Source of the DNA: Trametes villosa
Lineage: Eukaryota > Basidiomycota > Agaricomycetes > Polyporales > Polyporaceae
Assembly: GCA_002964805.2 (NCBI GenBank)
Contig: PUDQ02000024.1
Location: 496,001 to 560,000 of the forward strand
Length of the DNA stretch: 64,000 nt
Reading direction: 5' to 3'
The notes beneath the pieces were generated by a model. The model saw only the letters and a list, made by a program, of their open reading frames with translations, searched no databases and was not told where the DNA came from. Every line of letters begins with the position of its first letter. The first letter of the stretch is position 1. This document shows, piece after piece, positions 46,683 through 57,634 of the stretch. The position numbers and the translations under genes were made by a program.

Positions 46683-47663
46683 TTAGACCGCGAGCATCGT
46701 AACCAGGACGAGGCCCAGCGCGAGCCTAACCCCCGACCATCCTAGTCGTGCTCCGCTGTTCGGTGTCGTGGACGGCGCATTCATGGTACCAGTACCGCTA
46801 GGCAAGGTCGCTCCGCTGGGGGAGGCCAGCGCCGGCTGGGTCGAGGTGACAGACGCCGCTGCGCCTGAGGATGACGCTGGGGCAGCAAACGGCAGCGAGG
46901 CCGAGGGGACGGTCGAGTTTCCTGCCGCGCTCGCCGACGGTGCAGAAGCGGACGCCGACGCGTTCGCGCTGAGCGTGAAGCTGCCTACCGTGGAGAACGG
47001 GAGCGTGGACACCGCGAGCGAGGTGGGTACTGCACCCGTCCCCTATGGGTCCTTCGGGTTCTTGATCGTGAAGACGCCGCCCTGGTTCGTCGGCTTATTG
47101 ACTACGACAGAGCGGAGGAATATTAGGCTTCTCTGTGGTCGAAGGACAATGGGAGTTGGCTGCTCGACGTACTCATGACGAAGTAGTTGCTCCCAGAGGG
47201 CACACTCGGTACGACGACCTGGACCTCCTTGTTCACCAGCGGGACGCCATCTGCAAGCGGCTCCCCATCTGCATCCTTGCTTTAGTATGCGTAACACCAA
47301 CTTAACACACACCCGCAAGGTACTCACACCACAGCGAAAACCCGGCGTCAGAGTCGGTGAGGTGGCCGAGGTACACCGTCCCCGGGTAGAGCGTTTTATT
47401 GTCGCCTTCGAGGAGCGGGATGTTATCAATACTCCTGCGTGCGGAAAACGAATGAATAAGAACCCCAGTTATGCAGGACTATTACGGAGAGACACACACC
47501 ATGAGACAGTAACCGTCTCGCCCACCGTCCACACGTCCCCGCTCTTCGGCGAGAGGACAGGCGGTGGCGGATAGTCGGCGATGTCGACACTGGTGCGGAT
47601 GGCTGCGGCAGGAAGGATACCGAGCAACAGTGAGGCTATCCAAGCTGCACGTACGGCGAGCAT
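46683..47663 (-). pseudogene. Kre9/Knh1-like GPI cell-surface protein, copy A, in-frame TAG
   Basis: Four exons, 47663-47500, 47434-47328, 47268-47173 and 47101-46683, match copy B in phase at every junction. The N-terminus has a signal peptide, then PPPVLSPKSGDVWTVGETVT, the start of the Kre9/Knh1 N-terminal fold, and VYLGHLTDSDAGFSLWYGEPL. After FTIKNPKDP comes TAG (47043-47045, codon 142), where copy B has CAG in DPQG. The same frame then continues GTGAVPTSLAVSTLPF through a Ser/Thr/Ala-rich stalk to a hydrophobic GPI-type tail (LALGLVLVTMLAV). A single nonsense change therefore removes the stalk and anchor. It could instead be a truncated secreted protein, a readthrough site or a sequencing error. 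Confidence 0.7.
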
Positions 47664-47958
47664 CTTCTCGGACAGTGTCTGTGATGCTCAGGAAGGACCT
47701 GCAGGTAGAGAAGGTAAGAGCCAAGCTGGTCAGGCCCGGATGGCGATGTGGACATGCCGCAGCGTCCGCGCATTGCATATACCACAGGACATCGCCATCG
47801 CCAGCTATCCCTTACATTCGCGCTTGAGGGACGGGTCGTTGAAGAATTTGTCGGGCCGGTGAAACATGGTTCCCGCACCCCTCCGAAGAGACGCGGCGAC
47901 GGGACAGTAAGACAGGACGACTAGAATTAGACATCAGCTTGGGATACAACAAATATAA

Positions 47959-48940
47959 TTAGATCGCAAATAGCATAACGAAGACAGAGCCCAGCGCAAG
48001 CCCAACCCCCGGCCCTCCCAGCCGCATCCCGCCGTTCGGCGTCGCAGAGGGCGCACCAGTCCCAGTACCGCTGGGTGACGCAGACCCAGCGTCAGACGTC
48101 GACGCAGGCGCCGTCGCCGACGGCCCAGAAGCCTCAGAGTCCGACGGAGCCGTGGAGGTAGCAGCCGCTGCCGACGCCGATAGCCCTGAGGAGGTGAGGG
48201 ACGCGGACGGCCCACCCGTGCCAGACAAGCCCAACGGCGCGGAGGCACCCTGCGACACCGTCGACGCCGGCGGGAGGCTGCGCGTCGGCGAGAACGTGCG
48301 CGTGGAGAGCGTGAGCGTGGAGGGCTGCGCGCCCAGGCCTTGCGGGTCGGCGGGGTTCGAGATGTTGAAGTATTCGCCGCGGTTGGCGGGCGAGTTCACT
48401 GCGGTGAGGTGCGGGTTAACTCAACATTCGACCCACGCATGGGGTGGTAGGTGGAGAGGAAACGTACCCATGATGAAGTAGTTCCCGGCAGAGGGCACTT
48501 CTGGGACGATGACTTGCACCTCCTTGGTAGAGAGCGGGAAACCTGCCGCGAGCGGCTCGCCGTCTACGACCGCACCCAGTAGCCGGTGAGCATGAGCAAC
48601 ATAGAGAAATGCGCGTGGGGTGCCTACACCACAATCTGAACTGCGCGTCATCCTCCGAGAAGTGGCCCAAGTACACCGAGCTGTTATAGTCGGGCAGTGT
48701 GATGTTGTCGTGGCTCCTACATATACAGCGTGTGTGAGCACAGCGCACGCACAAGCCTCAAAATGAATGCACGCACCATCTGACGGTGGCCGCCTGGCCC
48801 ACTGTCCATACATCGCCGCTCTTCGGCGCGACCACTGGGGGCGTTGGGGTCGGTACGTAGCCGTTGAGGGCGTGTACGCGCGCAGCCGGCAGCAGACCAA
48901 ACGCAACGAAGGCCGCCTGTAGGAAGAACATCTCCACCAA
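47959..48940 (-). CDS. Kre9/Knh1-like GPI cell-surface protein, copy B
   Basis: Exons 48940-48777, 48716-48628, 48563-48468 and 48398-47959 encode 262 residues. The N-terminal signal peptide (MFFLQAAFVAFGLLPAA; Met1 or Met4 may start it) is followed by PPVVAPKSGDVWTVGQAATV, VYLGHFSEDDAQFRLWYGEPL, VQVIVPEVPSAGNYFIM and YFNISNPADPQG. Then comes a long Ser/Thr/Ala/Gly-rich stalk and a hydrophobic end (GVGLALGSVFVMLFAI) typical of GPI anchoring. Family members sit in the cell wall or plasma membrane and are linked to beta-1,6-glucan or wall integrity in yeast. Tandem intact paralogue of copy A, with identical intron positions. Confidence 0.88.
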
Positions 48941-49432
48941 TGCCCAGCGAACAGGAAAGTGACCCGTGAACGAGGAGGGCTGGCGTCGAGTTCGCCTACC
49001 TTATGAGTACCTGATGCTTCCGCGACGTTCGCGTACTTATTGCATATGTGCTTATATCCGTGATTTCAGGAGGGAAGTTTGGTTATTTGTCGCGCTGGTG
49101 AGACATCCTACCCGCGGTCCTCCGGAATACGTTGTCGTCCCCGCACGAGTCCGTTTCATGCTAGTCGATCGTACCTGGGACCTGGGCATATCATGTATGC
49201 GAGTGTATGCGGTGCAACACCGCGTTGCTCGGAGTCGGAAGCACGTCCTTCCATGGCGGCGATTCCAAATGCCGGGCGTTGCGATGCAGTGAAAGAAGCA
49301 CGGACTGACCGCTGCACATCGTACTCCAGCGGCCGGGGCGGTCACAGCTACGCGCATAGCGGATCAGCGAGCGCGATGGATGATGCAAAGCGAATACGAG
49401 ATGAGGTGCCAATGTACAAACACAGTATGAGT
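48941..49432. other. Intergenic spacer
   Basis: About 490 bp: promoter of Kre9-like copy B and 3' flank of the proteasome gene. Nothing else seen. Confidence 0.45.
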
Positions 49433-50284
49433 CTAGTCCATCCTTCCCTTCAGCGTGCGCTTGATCACCTTGTCCTTCGTGCTGCAACAGACCCACATCA
49501 GTATATGCACACCCCGAACCGCATAGCACACGCACATCAAGTACACCTCCGCGCCCCAGCCCGAATACGCGTCGCGGTCGACCGCGTTCAGCAGCGTCTG
49601 CGCGCACGTCTCGAACAGGTCCTCGGGCGCGAGGTCCGGCTCCCACAGGCCCTCGGCGACACCGAACAGCTTCGTGCTCGCGGTGCCGGCGACGACGAAG
49701 TCCTTCGCGAAGTTGAGGCAGCCGATGAGGTCCGTCGCGGCGATGAACGGCTTGTACGCGCCGGACGCGGTCTTCTCGAGCCCCGCCATGACGGGCTCGA
49801 TGAAGTACGGCCCGAAGCGCTTCTCGTAGAGCGTGGAGGAGACGAGGTGCGCGAACGTCTCCGGCTCGATCTCGCGGTCCTCCTTGATGGTGTACATGTT
49901 CACGCGGTATCGGAACACCTCCTTCCTGCACGGAGTCAAACGCTCGGTGGTCAGGCCAGTGTAGATGTGGGTAGTAGGCCATGGGCGTACAATGTTGTTA
50001 CATCTGTTGCGAGTCCGGGGAGGCCCAAGTATATCCGGTCGCTCATAGGGAAGATCTGCCCATAGCTCAGTAACATTCCACAGCATAGTACACCGCCGTA
50101 CGCACCTTCTGAAAGTTGGACGAGATACCCAGCGCCTGGTTTCCTAGTCGCAGATCGGACGCAATGGCGACACACTCCTTGCCCACCATGGCGATCACGG
50201 AGCCACCGTTATATTCCATAATCGACTAGGAGCGCAGCCCGTCAATTAGGTGCCTTAGATCGTCCTGTTTTTCACTCTCACCAT
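49433..50284 (-). CDS. PUP3: 20S proteasome subunit beta-3
   Basis: Non-catalytic beta subunit of the proteasome core, cytosol and nucleus. Exons 50284-50282, 50225-50106, 50055-49991, 49925-49536 and 49481-49433 give 208 residues (yeast 205). Clear family sequence: [100 protein letters not shown] and [14 protein letters not shown]. The start codon alone forms the first coding segment: ATG is followed at once by a GTGAGA donor and the next exon begins TCG ATT ATG, giving MSIMEYNGG. Translation from the internal ATG at 50219 would lose only three residues. Confidence 0.97.
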
Positions 50285-50813
50285 GTTGGCAAGCTATTGA
50301 GAGAAGAAAGGCGTAAGGGGAGTGGGGGGAGAGGAAGGGTCGTAAGTGAGATCGAGGGCGGCTTCAGCAGCACACGCACTGGACGCGTACGCCGTACGCG
50401 TCAGTGTCGGTTACGCGAGTCGTGACTGCGTTACGTCACGTATCGTCACAATATCGCGGACGTCGGGCGTCTACTGGCCTTGCAGGCAACCTCCTCAGGC
50501 TGCTATCCTTGGCCTACGCGATGTGTAGTATGCACACACGGTTCATTTAACCTCTTTTACGGACAGCTAAGACACATGTTCAATTAAGCGTGCGAGACAT
50601 CTGTGAGTAGCTGCCTATCACTAATCGAGCTTGCTCTCAACCAACGACCCTGCTTTATGTACAGACGTCATAGGCTCGGCATTTTGCAAGCAGCGCACTC
50701 GCCATCGTTCGGTTCATCGAAATGAGAACATTGTGGTCATACAGACGTCCATGGTACTATACAATCATACATCCAAATACACTGCGTCAAGCACCTTCCG
50801 CGGCGACGAGCAA
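50285..50813. other. Intergenic spacer
   Basis: Promoter of the proteasome gene, with a clustered CGTACGCC/CGTACGC palindromic stretch near 50385-50400, and the 3' flank of the 97-aa gene. Confidence 0.45.
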
Positions 50814-51214
50814 TCACTCCTTGTTCAGCGCCTCTTGCCGAGCGTGCAGCTCCTCACGGCTCTAGAATAAATCAGCACCCCTCCGACATATCAAGAACAG
50901 TGCTCAGCTCACCTGAGGGGGCGGCAGGTTGTTCGCGATCTGCTGCGACGGGACATGGGGGTCGCGCGCGTGGAACGCGCCGACCTCGGGGTTCGTGTTC
51001 AGACCGCCGCCGAGCGAGGGCTGGAGGTCGCGCGGGTCGTTCGTCTTCTGCTCAGGAATGCGCATGAACATCAAGCTCGGCGCAATGAGAGGATGTTACT
51101 TACAGCCGGGTGGGGCTGGATGGTGAACGTCTGCTCGTCCTCCTGGTTCTGCTGCGGCTTCTCGTGCTTGTTGCCCGAGACTTTCTCCTTGATGGTGTTC
51201 ACGATGGAGGACAT
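50814..51214 (-). CDS. Small hydrophilic protein of 97 residues, unknown
   Basis: Exons 51214-51104, 51047-50913 and 50861-50814 with GTAAGT and GTGAGC donors. It reads MSSIVNTIKEKVSGNKHEKP, then TFTIQPHP, SLGGGLNTNPEVGAFHARDP, VPSQQIANNLPPPQ and ends SREELHARQEALNKE. There is no signal peptide or domain; the short N-terminal amphipathic stretch and charged helical end suggest a soluble, partly disordered protein. The coding pattern and splice sites are convincing but I cannot assign a role. Confidence 0.8.
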
Positions 51215-51918
51215 GGTGTATGTGGAGAGATGGTGTGAGGTGAAGTGGGAGATGGTATGTGGTGAGGGTTGTAAGTGCAGCGCAGCAGAGCTACGGAACT
51301 ATATATGTATGTTTCCGGGGCCGCGCGCAGTCTGGGCAGGGGATGACGATATATGGAGCAAAGGCGGTGGATGCGCAGGAGCCCTTTGTCATGACGTCGC
51401 TGCTCCGGATCTTGCGCGATCGTCCACCCCACATTCGGCCAGACGACCCCAGCGGTCGCGGTGCCTCGCAGAAACGGGAAATACGAACTTCGAAGGGCGC
51501 AAACTCACAAGGTGATAGTTCCACCGAGGGCAGCCATCCATGTTACAGCTCGCAACACATGAATCACACGGTAACCTCTGACCAGATGTAGCATTCCTTG
51601 GTCAAGCTGCACCATTTTGGATATGTCTCGAATGTAGCGCGATAAAGGCGTTGCATGCTGATCACACTCTGAATACCGCGTGTGATCAGCATGCCACTAC
51701 GGTGGCATGGATTAAAACACCGAGAGCACAACCGGACATTGGTTGCAATGTGCTTTCGATGTAACAACTTGCATGGAGCTATGCCCCCGGTGTTCAGACA
51801 GGCTGAATGTTTTTGCATTGTTGGGGTACTTCACTACTCGTATACGCAGAACATCGGGGCGGGAAATAGATACCGTACAGACGGGAACGCGGTAGAAAGG
51901 CATACAAAGCACAGTTCT
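51215..51918. other. Intergenic with strong hairpin
   Basis: About 700 bp; holds the inverted repeats described at 51653-51708 and otherwise no gene. Confidence 0.5.
51653..51708. repeat. Perfect 15-bp inverted repeat plus an adjacent 7-bp one
   Basis: GCATGCTGATCACAC (51653-51667), a 12-nt loop, then its exact complement (51680-51694). It is immediately followed by ATGCCAC-TACG-GTGGCAT (51691-51708), which shares bases with the right arm. It lies between the calmodulin 3' end and the promoter of the 97-aa gene. It could be an operator-like site, a hairpin in a transcript or a tiny mobile remnant. Confidence 0.9.
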
Positions 51919-52881
<963 letters not shown>

Positions 52882-53267
52882 GGTGTGTTTGGGAGAGAAA
52901 GGAGGGAAAGTGGTAGGAGTGGGGTGGAGAACGAGTTAAGAGGTGCGGGGGATACAGCTTGCAGCTCGAGTCCTTTGACTGTGGCTCCCTGATGGCCGCC
53001 ACGATCTCGGCAATCGCCAGATGTACAGGCGCACACTGCTTCAGGCTTATCGCCCGGGCCCGCACCGCTGCTCGCACTCGTCCATGGCTATGAATATCCT
53101 CTTCCATGCATTGACGTCGGCGTGCGGTCATGCACGAACGCCTCGTCTGCATCGCACAGGACAGCCCGCGCGGCAGAAGAATAGATACGATATATACGCG
53201 CAGCGGTAGGCTGTGAACGACGTGCGCTAGAGTACGGTCAAAGTATACACAATCGCCGGGGTCCACC
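52882..53267. other. Intergenic spacer
   Basis: About 390 bp: calmodulin promoter and 3' flank of the WASP homologue. Nothing else seen. Confidence 0.45.
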
Positions 53268-54834
53268 CTAGTCCCACTCGTCCTCATCATCATCCTCTTC
53301 ATCGCTGTCGCCCATCCTCTTGTTCCGTTCCAACAGCGCAGCAGCCAACGCTGAGGTAAGGTCCCCACCCCCGCCTCCTCCAGCGGCCGCAGGCTCTTCC
53401 GCAGGAGGAGGAGTAGCACGTGCCGGCGCAGGACTCGTTTTCTTGAGCGAATGTACGCCTGCGCCCTGGATGGACGCCAGCAGAGCATCTCTTCCTGGCT
53501 GAGGAGCAGGTAGAGCCGCCGCGGCTGGCGCACCACCAGGCGGAGGCGGAGGTGGGGGAGGCGGTGGCGCACCTCCTCCTGCGGGGGGAGGCGGAGGAGG
53601 CGGCGGCGGAGGAGGTGCACCACCCCCGGCGGGTGGGGGAGGAGGAGGCGGTGGCGGGGGTGGTGGGCCGCCTCCTGCAGACGGAGGTGGTGGTGGTGGG
53701 GGCGGAGGAGGCGGCGGTCCACCGCTCGATACTGGCGGAGGTGGAGGGGGCGGCGGGGCACCTCCCGAAGGCGGCGGAGGGCGGCCCGGCGGGCGTGGGG
53801 GTGGCGGCGGGTTGGCTGACTGCGGGGGTGCGGGAGGAGGGGGCGGGGGTGCAGCTGCCTGCCGTGTGGGTGGTGGTGGCGGAGGTGGAGGAGCAGCTGC
53901 TGGAGCAGGCACGTTTCGTACAGGGCGTGAGGGAGGGGCTGGAGGGGGAGACGGTTGTCTGTCGACGGCCCCGGGGGGTATATGCGACCCGCGTGGGCGT
54001 ACGGGCGGCGGCGGAGGCTTCTTCTTCATCCCCGAGCCCCCACCAGCAGCTGCCTTCGGCTCCGCCTTCTGCGCGTCCCGTACGAAGTCCTTGATGAAGT
54101 CCATGTTCTGCTCGAGCACTTCGCGCGAGATGCCTTGGCCCTCCAGGTTGCCCAAGAATGCCTCCCACGATGGATCGACGTTCGTCGATGTGAATCCCCT
54201 GTCGGCGTCGTAGCCCATGTGCGCCACATGTTTGAACGAGCCCGCCGTCGGCCCTGAGATCATCGACTTGTCGATCTTGCCCCCCTTACTGGCCTTCGCG
54301 GCTTTCTTCTTGGTGGTCCCGGACTTCGCCTTGCCTAAACAGGGATGTGAGTACATGAGATGCATTGGTGGTGAATAGTTACACGCACCGCTATCGACCT
54401 TCTTAGAGGTCACTTTCTTGTGGAACGTCTTCGCCTCGCCCTCATCCGCAAAGACGATGCCAATCATGCAATCCTACCACACGCCACAACGTCAGCACCC
54501 AACCACCGCCACTCGACGGTCCACGACGCACATCACCAGCAAACGAATGGAAGAACGGGCGGTCCGAGAAGTACTCGAAGCCCTCGTACAGCTCGTGCTC
54601 CCAGATGATGCCCCGCGTGCCCGCGAGGTCGACGAGCTTGAGGTTCAGCACGCCCTGCGTGTCCTTGACGAACGCGAGCGCGCCCTGGAGGCCCGTGTAC
54701 GCCCACTCGTCCGGCTTCGGGTACGCGTAGTAGATGCGGGCGAGCGCGGCGGTGAAGATCTTGTTCGCGGGGGCGTTGACCGCGGCCTTCACCTTGGTCT
54801 TCTCCTCGCTCGAGAGCGTCGATTGGGCGGGCAT
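53268..54834 (-). CDS. LAS17: WASP-family actin nucleation factor
   Basis: Activates Arp2/3 to build branched actin at endocytic sites. Exons 54834-54532, 54473-54389 and 54334-53268 encode 484 residues. Domains in order: WH1 (about 10-130; RIYYAYPKPDEWAYTGLQGA, IIWEHELYEGFEYF, MIGIVFADEGEAKTFHKKV), a basic patch KKKAAKASKGGK, a CRIB-like ISGPTAGSFKHVAHMGYD, a helical segment, a long polyproline region of P runs split by AGG/SGG (about 230-400), a WH2 motif RDALLASIQGAGVHSLKK, and a central-acidic tail ending SDEEDDDEDEWD. The presence of a CRIB-like box makes it closer to metazoan WASP than yeast Las17, which lacks one (known). The polyproline tract is DNA-repetitive and may vary in length between strains. 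Confidence 0.95.
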
Positions 54835-55894
54835 TCGATGTCGGCGTTGCTGCTGGTGTGGATGTGGGTTTATGTGTACAGCTGGCGGTTACGAGGAGGG
54901 TACTACGGAGCGCAGTCGGTCTGCGCCCGTGCCAGTCAGGTCGGTGAGGTGCACAGGACAAGGTGGTCCGAATGCCAGATCGAATGACGCGCGAGGCCGC
55001 CGTAAGCGACGTTATCAGTTTCGGGCAAATCGGGCAACACACTATTGGACGCAAACTCTGCCGCAACGGTCCACAACTGGCACGCCCGGGTGGGTGGCTG
55101 AGCCACACCAAGGCCTTTCGCCTCTCCTCGCGTCGTCTTGCTTATAGTATGGACACTTCGCACAAAAACAGGACCCTCGGAAAGTTACAGCACGAGACTT
55201 TGACAAAACACGCATGGCGCGGATGAAAGCGAGCGAGCAATGCATTGGATAGGGCATCCCGCGTCTACCCACATCCCAACTTCGCGCTACTTGGAGAACC
55301 GTGGCGGGTTTTGAATACACCTTCAAGTCTACCTGCTTCTAGATTGCGCCGTCGCAAATCTTCTGGCGGGGCCGTGTCGGTGACCATGGCTCCGGGCGCA
55401 ACGGGGGTGAAGCTCTCGCTTCGACCTTCACATGAGCAGCCGTAGCCATTGCATTTGATCTCTGTGCTGACTTGAAAGCGCTCGGGATGTCCGAGGGATC
55501 ACGCAGAGGCGGACGCTCCCTTTTTCAGGCCTTCAGGTGGAGGTCGTTTCACCAGGAGGTCGACTACGCCCCATGTGTTCGGGTGAGCGGGAGGCTGGAG
55601 TAGAGTGAGTTAGGGCATTTAACTTGTATTTCGAAGCACATACCTCGGTCCTAGACGACGGAGGTGTGAACGAGAACATCCTGCATGTGGTACACCGTGT
55701 GATACCTATTAAGCTTCACATCTTCTTCGAACACGACGTCAGCTTTCAGCGCACCGACTTCCGCTAAGAGAGGCCGTTGCAAGCATGCAGGTTGTTCCAG
55801 CTAGTTACAACACCGTTACAACAGGGAAAGCGAGAGCGCACACAGCAAGATCACAAGCTTAGAGAACAGAGAGACAGATTGGCGAAAAGTGTGG
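54835..55894. other. Intergenic spacer
   Basis: About 1.06 kb with the WASP gene promoter and the 3' flank of the peroxiredoxin gene. No gene found. Confidence 0.45.
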
Positions 55895-56933
55895 CTAGGA
55901 TTCCGCCGCGTGCAGTTTGACGAACTCCAACGCAAGCTTCGGGCTGGCGTGGCTCAGTCAGCGGGCGCACTGAGAGCCAGACAACCTAACGGTGCACGCA
56001 CCTATCCGCGGGCTTCACCGGGACTTTCTTGTCGACAAGTTTGCCGCCCTTCTCGAAGATGAAGTGGCTCCGCTTGGTCTTGCCCCCTTCTCCCGCGCCC
56101 AATGCCGTGATGAGTACCCGCTTCGGGTCTGACAGCAGCGGATACGGCAGTTCCTTCTGTAACAATAGCTGAGTTAGTCCGTCTGCGATGGTTGATTCAA
56201 CAACATAGAACTTGCCTTAGCTTGCCACTTAGCCTGCGCGGAGGGCTTGTCTGCGCTCAGGCAGTAGACGTCAAAGCCAGACGCCGTGAAATCGGGGTAA
56301 ACGTCTCGGAATCCGCAGGCTTGCGTGGTACAGCCAGCTGCGACACATTCGTTAGACTCTGCTCATAGTTTTCTGAAAGCGAGAACTCACGGGTATCAGC
56401 CTTGGGTACCAGGAAGAAAATGACGCCCTTGGTGGCTGCCAAGGCCGCCACGTCGACATCCTCATCCTTCTCGTTCTTTAGGGTATATGTCGGAAGCACG
56501 TCCCCGATATCAATAGGCGACAGAGCTGGTGCTGTTGGAAGACGCTATTTAATGAGACCATCCGCATTTCAACGGCATCGTCACATTTTGCACTCACCGT
56601 CGGCCTTGTCGTTAGCTGCCTCCCCCGATTCTTCGGATGCCGACTTCTCGCCCTTGCTCTGTGAGATTGAACCGACACACAGAAGTCGATATGCCGCCAT
56701 TAACCAAGTAATACAGTACAAGGAACACCAAAACGCACCTTCTTCACATTGGGGGCATCCTCGCCCCCCTCCTTCTCGCCGTCCGCGTCCGCGGCCCTCT
56801 TCTTGCCCGTCGTCTTCGCGACCGCCTTCTTGACCGCCTCCTTCACCGCCTCGACTTTCGGCTGGGACGAGATCCGCGTCGACCGCCTGGTGGGCTCGAC
56901 GGCCTCCGAGGACGCTTTCGCACGCGGGGCCAT
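55895..56933 (-). CDS. Peroxiredoxin, BCP/PrxQ type, nuclear-like
   Basis: Thiol peroxidase. Six exons (56933-56739, 56658-56598, 56531-56391, 56337-56216, 56156-56002, 55943-55895) give 240 residues. The thioredoxin-fold domain (about 95-240) has LPTYTLKNEKDEDVDVAAL, then the active site TPGCTTQACGFRD with peroxidatic C135 and resolving C140, and ELPYPLLSDPKR. The first about 90 residues are Lys/Ala/Glu-rich with RRSTRISSQPK and KKRAA, a likely nuclear-localisation region, as in yeast Dot5. Intron 4 (56157-56215) has a GC donor (AAG|GCAAGT), the commonest kind of non-GT donor; without it the conserved QAKWQAKKELPYP would break. Confidence 0.93.
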
Positions 56934-57634
56934 GGTGGGGGTGATGCGAAGAAAGCGGGGGGAGCCTGGGTACCGTCCTGGTCCAGGACCGCTTGATTAT
57001 ATACCGTGACCGCTCGCGAGGGCTGCTAGCGTGCCGCACCTTGCGCTTCCTCACGCCCCCGGTGACACACGTTCACGCCATCGTTCCGTAGACGGGGCGA
57101 CATCTCGACAGGCTCTACGGAGGCACGCAGCGCAAGCTCGAGTTTCGCCTCTACCCCGTGGTGGAGGTTCGAGACCAACGAGCTGGTACATGCCGGCGCT
57201 TTACGAGCGAGCACCCTACCCACACCCATCGGGAGTCCGGGGTGGCCCCAAGGCCGATGTGCACTTCAGGAGGCTATAGTTACGATTAATAACTACACGA
57301 CGTTCTGCAAATAACGCGCGATGGGCCTATGTACTACCGAAGCCTGTGACAGAGACTGGTGCGAGGGTGCTACTGCTCGAAACTACTAACTGGAGCTCTC
57401 TATGGTAGTGTGTCGTTCATCGCTGGATAAAGGGCGGACTGGACGGAGTATGCAAGAGAGTCTGCAGGACGACAGCGGGGGAGATCATCAGGTGGATGGG
57501 GTAACGGCAGAGGTAGGGATATCCGCGATCTGGCCGTGAGATGACTACAGCGGAAGATCGCATAGCGCAGCGTGCATAATCTGCGCGGTTTTCAGTCCAC
57601 ATACTGTAGTCGAACAAGGACTCTCGACATACCA
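56934..57634. other. Intergenic spacer
   Basis: About 700 bp: peroxiredoxin promoter and 3' flank of the LRR gene. Nothing else identified. Confidence 0.45.

Noticed and set aside
53552..54213. Gly-rich plus-strand frames
   Set aside because: Antisense of the polyproline-coding tract of the WASP homologue.
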